DNA of 11,437 bases, taken from NCBI GenBank assembly GCA_947463975.1, contig CANHUW010000039.1, positions 1 to 11,437 on the forward strand, in the 5' to 3' direction. Every line of letters starts with the position of its first letter. Within the stretch, counting starts at the first letter, position 1. Under the pieces are notes generated by a model. The model saw only the letters and a program-made list of their open reading frames with translations, searched no databases and had not been told where the DNA came from. Positions 6,664 through 11,437 of this stretch are shown in pieces. Source of the stretch: Bacteroidota bacterium. GTDB lineage: Bacteria > Bacteroidota > Bacteroidia > Chitinophagales > Chitinophagaceae. The translations under genes and the position numbers were made by a program.

Positions 6664-8319
6664 ATGCAAAAGAGTATTTTTTCATTATGTATGGTATTGA
6701 TGTCTTTCGTTCAAACAAGTTGGGCACAATCTTATGTAGTTTCTGGAATTGAAAAAACAGATAAGGAAGGAATGCAATATGAAGTGCTAGGTAAGATGGG
6801 GAAAAACTATTGGGTATATAAAAAAAATGGTTCTATCTCAACTATTGCACAATACAACGATCAAATGCAATTGGTTAAACAAAATGACTTAACTTTTTTA
6901 CCAACTCAAGTACAACAAATTGAATTTGTAAAAAGAGCAGATCAATTATTTGCTTTTTATCAGTTCCAAAATAATAAAACAGTATATGCTGCTTTAGCTT
7001 CACTAAATATCGATGGCCAATTAAATGGGGAGCCCATTATTTTAGATACTGCTCAAAATATCAGACCAGGATCAAGAGTCAAAATTTTCAATTTAATTGA
7101 AAGTGATGATCACCAAAAGATTTTGTTGTTTAGTGTGAATACTAGCAATCCTGCATCGATCAAAATTAAAACTCATTCATTCAACGGAGGATTTGATGAA
7201 ATAGCAGATGCAACCATTAGTATTAATTCAAGAAATAAAAAATCAACACTTTCCGATTTTGCTCTAGACAATAAAGGCAACTTGTATTGTTTAAGAAATA
7301 CTACTCAAGATAGTGCAGCTCCAGCGGTAAGTTTGATATACTTAAGCGAGGGTGGAAGAGAAGTAATAGAATCTTCCATTTTGAACACACAGTTTTTATT
7401 AGATGATATTCGTTTAAAAGTGGATAATAGCCAAAACAGAGTGTTGTTAAATTCTTTTTATGCAATTACTAAAAAAGGAAATATAGAAGGCTTATTTACT
7501 TATATATGGGATGTAAATACAAAATCTGAAATACTTTCTTCTGCTAATAGATTTACGGATGCAAATAGGGCTTTAATGACTACTAAAAGAAATTTAAAAA
7601 CAGCATTAGATACTTATTATATCGATAAAGTAAATACACAATCCAATGGAGATTTTGTGGTAATGGCTGAATCTGCAGAAACTTATTCTAACAGATCTGC
7701 TTTTTCAAGATGGGATTATTTTTGGGGCGGCCCTTTTTATAATCCGTTCATTTTCAATTATTGGTTTAGACCATTTGGTTTTTATCCATGGACAAGATTT
7801 GGTTGGGGTGGTTTTGGAGGATGGGATCTAGGTTGGGGTTGGGGTGGATTAGGCTGGGGAGGCCCATGGGGATGGGGCTGGGGAGGTTTAGGTTGGGGCG
7901 GCTGGGGTTGGGGAGGTGGATTCTGGAATCCATTTGCAAACTTTGGTTATCCATCAGTTACCTATAATGCAAAACAAATTGCCCTCATGTCTTTTGATCA
8001 AAAAGGCACTTTACAATGGGTAAAGACTATTGATAAAAATCAGTCAGATATTAACGTAGATCAATTTATTGGATACGGCAGTTTTGAAAATAATAATGGC
8101 GTAAATATTATTTATTATCAAAAACAAAAAGGACAACGCCAATTTGTAATTAATACGATGAGCGCCGATGGCGTTTTAAGCAAAAACGAATCTATTATTT
8201 TAAAAGAGAAAAGATTTGATTGGATTCCTAAAGCATTAAAACAAGTAGGAGAAAAAGAATGTATCATACCTTATCAATACAATAGTAAAATAGGGTTTGC
8301 TAAAATTCAATTAAAATAA
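6664..8319 (+). CDS. Secreted protein of unknown function with a Gly/Trp-rich insert
   Basis: I do not recognise a family. ATG at 6664 is preferred over the in-frame TTG at 6634 because it gives a clean signal peptide, MQKSIFSLCMVLMSFVQTSW, with likely cleavage after Ala21 (SWA/Q). The 551-residue product should therefore be periplasmic or outside the cell. Residues about 22-345 and 430-551 contain recurring beta-strand-like units of the type LNIDGQL, MSFDQKGTLQW and MSADGVL, which suggests a beta-propeller-like fold (inference). Between them, residues about 347-424 hold 16 tryptophans, many glycines and aromatics, and a perfect 11-residue direct repeat (390-400 and 403-413, GWGWGGLGWGG). No catalytic motif is apparent. 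The stop is three bases before the start of the following membrane protein gene, in the same frame, so the two probably form an operon and may act together at the envelope. Confidence 0.8.
   Translation: MQKSIFSLCMVLMSFVQTSWAQSYVVSGIEKTDKEGMQYEVLGKMGKNYWVYKKNGSISTIAQYNDQMQLVKQNDLTFLPTQVQQIEFVKRADQLFAFYQFQNNKTVYAALASLNIDGQLNGEPIILDTAQNIRPGSRVKIFNLIESDDHQKILLFSVNTSNPASIKIKTHSFNGGFDEIADATISINSRNKKSTLSDFALDNKGNLYCLRNTTQDSAAPAVSLIYLSEGGREVIESSILNTQFLLDDIRLKVDNSQNRVLLNSFYAITKKGNIEGLFTYIWDVNTKSEILSSANRFTDANRALMTTKRNLKTALDTYYIDKVNTQSNGDFVVMAESAETYSNRSAFSRWDYFWGGPFYNPFIFNYWFRPFGFYPWTRFGWGGFGGWDLGWGWGGLGWGGPWGWGWGGLGWGGWGWGGGFWNPFANFGYPSVTYNAKQIALMSFDQKGTLQWVKTIDKNQSDINVDQFIGYGSFENNNGVNIIYYQKQKGQRQFVINTMSADGVLSKNESIILKEKRFDWIPKALKQVGEKECIIPYQYNSKIGFAKIQLK
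7801..7929 (+). repeat. G-rich coding repeat for Gly/Trp units
   Basis: Within the preceding gene, ten GGGG runs occur between 7805 and 7913, in sharp contrast to the AT-rich surroundings. A 33-base unit at 7831-7863 recurs at 7870-7902 (39-base period). The two copies encode the same 11 residues but differ at six synonymous third positions. Many four-run combinations could fold as a G-quadruplex in the mRNA or the coding strand. Confidence 0.75.
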
Positions 8320-8322
8320 ACA

Positions 8323-9294
8323 GTGGTATTTTTATTTAGAGATAGGTCAGATATCAATATACTATTCATCATAGTATTAAGCTTTGCATTACATTTTCAT
8401 AATTGGATGGCCCCTCCATTGGTTATTGCTAATGAATCGGATGGCTTTTTGGCAAATTTGCTATTACAATATATCAAACCTTTGCCTGCAATTGCATTGA
8501 TTTTTTTATTTCAATTATTGGTTATTTCTCAAGCTTTAAGATTAAACATTTTGTTGAGTCAATTAAAAATGTTTCAACAAATTAGCTACTTACCAGCATT
8601 TGTATATATTTTATTGACTGCTACATTTCCTTATTGGAATGTCATCAGCTCAGGGTTAGTGGCGAATTCATTAATCATTTGGATCCTATTAAAGTTGTTA
8701 AAGCTATACGATCAAAATAAACCTCAAACCATTGAGTTTAATATTGGTTTAATAGTGGGTGTTTCTATTCTACTGTACGAGCCTATTGCCATTTTAATAC
8801 CAGTGGTATTATTTGCGCTAACCATTATTAGACCTTTTAAATTAACAGAGTGGTTGGTTTTATTAATGGGTATCGTTTTACCTTTTTATTTATTATTTGC
8901 ATTTGTTTTTCTAACCAAAGTAGATCCTAATTTTAGACAATATTTTCCCAAATTAGATTGGAAAAATCCTTTGGTTCAACCAGAATGGAATGTTATTAGT
9001 GGCTTAATAATTATCGGCATTCAATTGATGGTGGGTATTTTTTATTGGCAACAACAACAGACAAGGTTTATTATTCAAGTAAGAAAATATTGGGGGGTTT
9101 TGTTGCTTGTTTTATTACTGACTTTTTTTCAACCTATCATCTTTTCAGTGCAGGCCTTATATGCTTCTGCGATTGTCATTACCCCCATGGCCTGCTTTAT
9201 TAGCTTTGCTTATTCTACTCCAAAAAGGTTAATGGTCCCTAATGTCTTTTTTTGGGCATCTGTGGGTATTATTGTGTATAACCATTGGGCTTAA
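8323..9294 (+). CDS. Multi-spanning membrane protein resembling DUF6427
   Basis: This 323-residue, very hydrophobic protein has about ten predicted membrane segments (roughly residues 12-30, 53-72, 86-104, 106-125, 137-152, 153-169, 174-197, 222-242, 255-275 and 277-298, with a hydrophobic C-terminus). It resembles the Bacteroidota membrane family DUF6427, whose function I do not know; that match is from memory of the general pattern. The start is GTG at 8323, one codon after the upstream TAA. The next in-frame ATG (8407) would remove the first membrane segment. There is no room for a separate promoter or ribosome-binding site, so translation probably depends on termination of the upstream gene. 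A transport or anchoring role for the secreted neighbour is conceivable but not shown. Confidence 0.75.
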   Translation: MVFLFRDRSDINILFIIVLSFALHFHNWMAPPLVIANESDGFLANLLLQYIKPLPAIALIFLFQLLVISQALRLNILLSQLKMFQQISYLPAFVYILLTATFPYWNVISSGLVANSLIIWILLKLLKLYDQNKPQTIEFNIGLIVGVSILLYEPIAILIPVVLFALTIIRPFKLTEWLVLLMGIVLPFYLLFAFVFLTKVDPNFRQYFPKLDWKNPLVQPEWNVISGLIIIGIQLMVGIFYWQQQQTRFIIQVRKYWGVLLLVLLLTFFQPIIFSVQALYASAIVITPMACFISFAYSTPKRLMVPNVFFWASVGIIVYNHWA

Positions 9295-9320
9295 TTGCAA
9301 ATTTTAGTCTTAAAAAGCGC

Positions 9321-9351
9321 ATTATTTGGTACCTTTGAAGCTCCAAATAAT
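9321..9351 (+). promoter_or_regulatory. Inverted repeat enclosing the predicted purQ -7 box
   Basis: ATTATTTGG (9321-9329) and CCAAATAAT (9343-9351) form a perfect nine-base inverted repeat with a 13-base spacer. The spacer begins with TACCTTTG (9330-9337), a perfect TAnnTTTG box 38 bases before the purQ ATG. No well-spaced TTG is seen upstream. The arrangement suits an operator overlapping a promoter, or a weak terminator of the preceding gene lacking a T tract. Confidence 0.45.
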
Positions 9352-9375
9352 ACCCTAATTAGTTAATTCAATTCT

Positions 9376-10041
9376 ATGAAATTCGGCGTAGTTGTTTTCC
9401 CTGGTTCAAATTGTGATAGAGATATGCAAGATGCTTTGTCTCAGGATTTAGGTTACCCTGTAGAAATGCTTTGGCATAAAGACAGCGATTTGTCTCATTT
9501 TACTACCGAAGATTGCGTGGTACTTCCAGGTGGATTCTCTTATGGAGATTATTTGCGTTGTGGAGCGATTGCAAAATTTAGTCCAATGATGCAATCGGTC
9601 ATAGAATTTGCCAATAAGGGTGGAAAAGTATTGGGGGTTTGCAATGGATTTCAAATTTTATGTGAGGCTGGATTATTGCCAGGTGCATTATTGCAAAACG
9701 AGAACCAACAATTTATTTGTAAAAATGTGTATATCAAAACAGCTTCAAGTAAAGCATTGACCATTCCTATTGCCCATGGCGAAGGAAGATATTTTGCCAA
9801 CAAAGAAACATTGGATCATTTAGAAAAAAACAATCAAGTCATTTTCAGATACTGTGATCAAGAGGGTAATGTTGGTGGTGCTGCAAATCCAAATGGCTCT
9901 ACGAATGATATTGCAGGCATTTGTAATGATCAAAGAAATGTATTTGGCATGATGCCACATCCAGAAAGAGCTACCTCTTCTGCATTAAATAATATAGATG
10001 GCAAAGAAGTGTTTAAAATATTAGGTTTAAGTAAAGCTTAA
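9376..10041 (+). CDS. purQ: Phosphoribosylformylglycinamidine synthase, glutaminase subunit PurQ
   Basis: This 221-residue class I glutamine amidotransferase supplies ammonia to PurL for the fourth step of purine synthesis (FGAR to FGAM), in the cytoplasm. The start MKFGVVVFPGSNCDRD and the following PGGFSYGDYLRCGA are PurQ signatures. The catalytic triad is complete: Cys89 in GVCNGFQ, with His195 and Glu197 in MMPHPERA. The length matches stand-alone PurQ of about 220-230 residues, which works with separate PurS and small PurL rather than as part of a large single-chain PurL. Those partners are not in this window, so the pathway genes are scattered here. The gene may share a transcript with the thiol-redox genes that follow 22 bases later, though no functional link is evident. 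Confidence 0.96.
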   Translation: MKFGVVVFPGSNCDRDMQDALSQDLGYPVEMLWHKDSDLSHFTTEDCVVLPGGFSYGDYLRCGAIAKFSPMMQSVIEFANKGGKVLGVCNGFQILCEAGLLPGALLQNENQQFICKNVYIKTASSKALTIPIAHGEGRYFANKETLDHLEKNNQVIFRYCDQEGNVGGAANPNGSTNDIAGICNDQRNVFGMMPHPERATSSALNNIDGKEVFKILGLSKA

Positions 10042-10063
10042 TTCAACTTATTAAATGATTGTT

Positions 10064-10513
10064 ATGAAAAAGTGGTTATTGTTGATGAGTGCGGTTGTTA
10101 TAATGGTCAATGTTCATGCACAAAAATTGAATCCAACCAAATGGAGTTTTGAGGCTGTAAAAAAAGCAGATAAGCAATATGAGATTATTGTTACTGCTGT
10201 CGTTGAGTCTCCTTGGCATATATACTCTCAATTTGTAAAGGGTGGTCCAATCCCTACAAGTATCCAATTCAAAAAAAATCCATTGATTACATTGGTGGGT
10301 AAGACTAAGGAGGAAGGAAAATTAGAAAAAAAATATGATCCTAATTTTAAAACAATGATTGCCACTTTTGCGGGTACCGTAAAATTCAAGCAATTGGTTA
10401 GTTTGAAAGTATCTAGCAAAACTAAATTGTCTGGTACAGTGGATTACACTGTTTGTAATGACGAAAAATGTCTACCTCCAACTAAAGTTGAATTTGAAGT
10501 CAATCTTCAATAA
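10064..10513 (+). CDS. Stand-alone periplasmic DsbD alpha-like domain protein
   Basis: This 149-residue protein has signal peptide MKKWLLLMSAVVIMVNVHAQ; the ATG at 10064 is preferred to the one at 10055 because it places two lysines at the start of the signal. The mature part is one immunoglobulin-like domain of the DsbD N-terminal type, with SPWHIYSQ (49-56) and a closing VCNDEKCLPPTKVEFEV. Cys131 and Cys136 (CxxxxC) occupy the place of the C103/C109 pair in E. coli DsbD alpha, which passes electrons to periplasmic partners. It should therefore act as a small soluble thiol carrier. The downstream gene encodes a DsbD-like transporter whose own N-terminal domain shares the WHIY/WHVY region but lacks this cysteine pair, so the two proteins probably work together. 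The family call is good; the specific partner is inferred. Confidence 0.87.
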   Translation: MKKWLLLMSAVVIMVNVHAQKLNPTKWSFEAVKKADKQYEIIVTAVVESPWHIYSQFVKGGPIPTSIQFKKNPLITLVGKTKEEGKLEKKYDPNFKTMIATFAGTVKFKQLVSLKVSSKTKLSGTVDYTVCNDEKCLPPTKVEFEVNLQ

Positions 10514-10536
10514 GATTTTCTATTAAAATAAATATT

Positions 10537-11437
10537 TTGAAAAAATATTCTTTCTTCGTTTTTGCTATTATATCCCTATTGATCAGTGGTCAATTAAATG
10601 CACAAAGTGATAGTATAGTGAATGCTACTGTAAAAGCAGTTGAAAAGAATGATTCTACCTATATTTTAAAGGCTGAGCTGAATTTACAAAAAAGTTGGCA
10701 TGTATATGGTAATAACGCTGATGGAATCACAGCGCCAACTTTTAATGCAAGCATTGAATCTGCGAAATTTCAAGGCCCAATTAGCTTTTCTAATAAACCT
10801 ATAGCACAAAAAGATGTTTTGTTTGGGACGGCAAATGTGTTTTTAGATAAAGTTGCTTTCGAACAAGAATTGAGTATTACTGGTTTTCAGCCAGATAGCT
10901 TAAAAGGCAATATTGTATTGAATGTAGGCAAGGGGGATCAATTTTATGCATTAGAATTACCCTACAGTGCAGCTTTGGCGAATGGATCAAAAGTGGAAGG
11001 ATTTCAAATGGTGTTGCCCGCTTCTGCTACCATTGCAAAAGAGGGTGCTTGTGGCGATGTGCAAGCTAGTACTGATGCGTCTGCATGGTCTGTTTTCTTC
11101 CTAGGCTTTTTAGGTGGTTTAATCGCTCTAATTACACCTTGTGTATTTCCGATGATTCCAGTAACCGTTTCTTTTTTCACTAAGCGCTCTAAAACTAAAA
11201 AAGAAGGAATTCAAAATGGGGTGTTGTATGGTTTGAGTATTTTCTTGATTTATATTTTAGCAAGTGTGCCTTTTCATATTATTGGAAATGTTCAACCAGA
11301 AATTTTTAATAGTATTTCAACCAATGCTACATTAAATATTATTTTCTTTATAGTATTTATTTTCTTCTCTATTTCTTTCTTTGGATATTTTGAGATCACG
11401 CTTCCAAGTGGTATTGCTAATAAAGCAGATGCTAAGA
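10537..11437 (+). CDS. DsbD-type thiol reductant transporter, N-terminal 300 residues (runs off the window)
   Basis: The frame begins at TTG 10537, 23 bases after the preceding stop; no in-frame ATG gives a better start, and TTG yields a clear signal peptide, MKKYSFFVFAIISLLISGQL, ending NAQ. Residues about 25-145 form a DsbD alpha-like domain (KSWHVYGN at 52-59) with no cysteine. After Cys172 the membrane part starts at about residue 183. LITPCVFPMIPVTVSFF (198-214, Cys202) matches the first redox-active membrane cysteine of DsbD/CcdA (E. coli C163). Further membrane segments follow at about 228-250 and 267-285. DsbD carries electrons from cytoplasmic thioredoxin across the inner membrane to periplasmic proteins. 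The second membrane cysteine and any C-terminal thioredoxin domain lie beyond the edge, so the full domain layout is unknown. Confidence 0.9.
   Translation, partial: MKKYSFFVFAIISLLISGQLNAQSDSIVNATVKAVEKNDSTYILKAELNLQKSWHVYGNNADGITAPTFNASIESAKFQGPISFSNKPIAQKDVLFGTANVFLDKVAFEQELSITGFQPDSLKGNIVLNVGKGDQFYALELPYSAALANGSKVEGFQMVLPASATIAKEGACGDVQASTDASAWSVFFLGFLGGLIALITPCVFPMIPVTVSFFTKRSKTKKEGIQNGVLYGLSIFLIYILASVPFHIIGNVQPEIFNSISTNATLNIIFFIVFIFFSISFFGYFEITLPSGIANKADAK

Noticed and set aside
7801..7929. CRISPR-like or minisatellite array
   Set aside because: The repeat is in frame, varies only at synonymous positions between its two best copies, and encodes a continuous Gly/Trp segment; there are no spacers.
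7766..7954. Pro/Asn-rich open frame antisense to the Gly/Trp repeat
   Set aside because: It is the complement of the G-rich coding repeat, with no signal, domain or promoter of its own.
9376..11437. purQ and the DsbD genes as one functional system
   Set aside because: The short spacing may reflect shared transcription, but no biochemical link between purine synthesis and periplasmic thiol transfer is apparent.

Overview
The window looks like ordinary chromosomal DNA of a member of the Bacteroidota, probably a relative of the Chitinophagaceae. The family assignment is an inference, and genus and species cannot be read from the sequence. The evidence is low G+C DNA, almost no Shine-Dalgarno sequences, several perfect TAnnTTTG promoter elements (the Bacteroidota -7 box), a MetG ending in a tRNA-binding domain, a membrane protein resembling the Bacteroidota family DUF6427, and a GMC oxidoreductase paired with a Tat-exported small subunit.

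Layout. (1) Positions 2-661 hold the 3' end of an adenosylcobalamin-dependent (class II) ribonucleotide reductase gene, followed by a 304-base gap with three stem-loops. (2) Positions 966-3379 hold a two-gene unit for a periplasmic flavin dehydrogenase (GMC catalytic subunit plus Tat-signal subunit 3), closed by a strong terminator. (3) A convergent gap holds a 70-base structured inverted repeat just past the end of metG. (4) metG (minus strand) and an LD-carboxypeptidase gene (plus strand) diverge from a 27-base gap, so their promoters must overlap each other's genes, and the metG mRNA appears nearly leaderless. (5) A secreted protein with an extreme Gly/Trp-rich insert is followed, in the same frame after one stop codon and one sense codon, by a multi-spanning membrane protein. 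(6) purQ follows behind an inverted repeat that encloses its promoter box, then a small periplasmic DsbD alpha-like protein and the start of a DsbD-type thiol reductant transporter that runs off the window.

How the genes work together. Three local partnerships are supported. The GMC subunit has no signal of its own and would be exported with its Tat-bearing partner. The stand-alone DsbD alpha-like protein keeps the redox cysteines that the fused N-terminal domain of the neighbouring DsbD has lost, which suggests divided labour. The Gly/Trp-rich secreted protein and the following membrane protein are very tightly linked and probably translationally coupled. The remaining genes (nrdJ, metG, LD-carboxypeptidase, purQ) are housekeeping functions. 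I see no tRNA or rRNA gene, CRISPR array, insertion sequence or phage gene, and no clear undescribed multi-gene system. The most unusual items are the Gly/Trp-rich protein, the split DsbD arrangement and the structured repeat beside metG.
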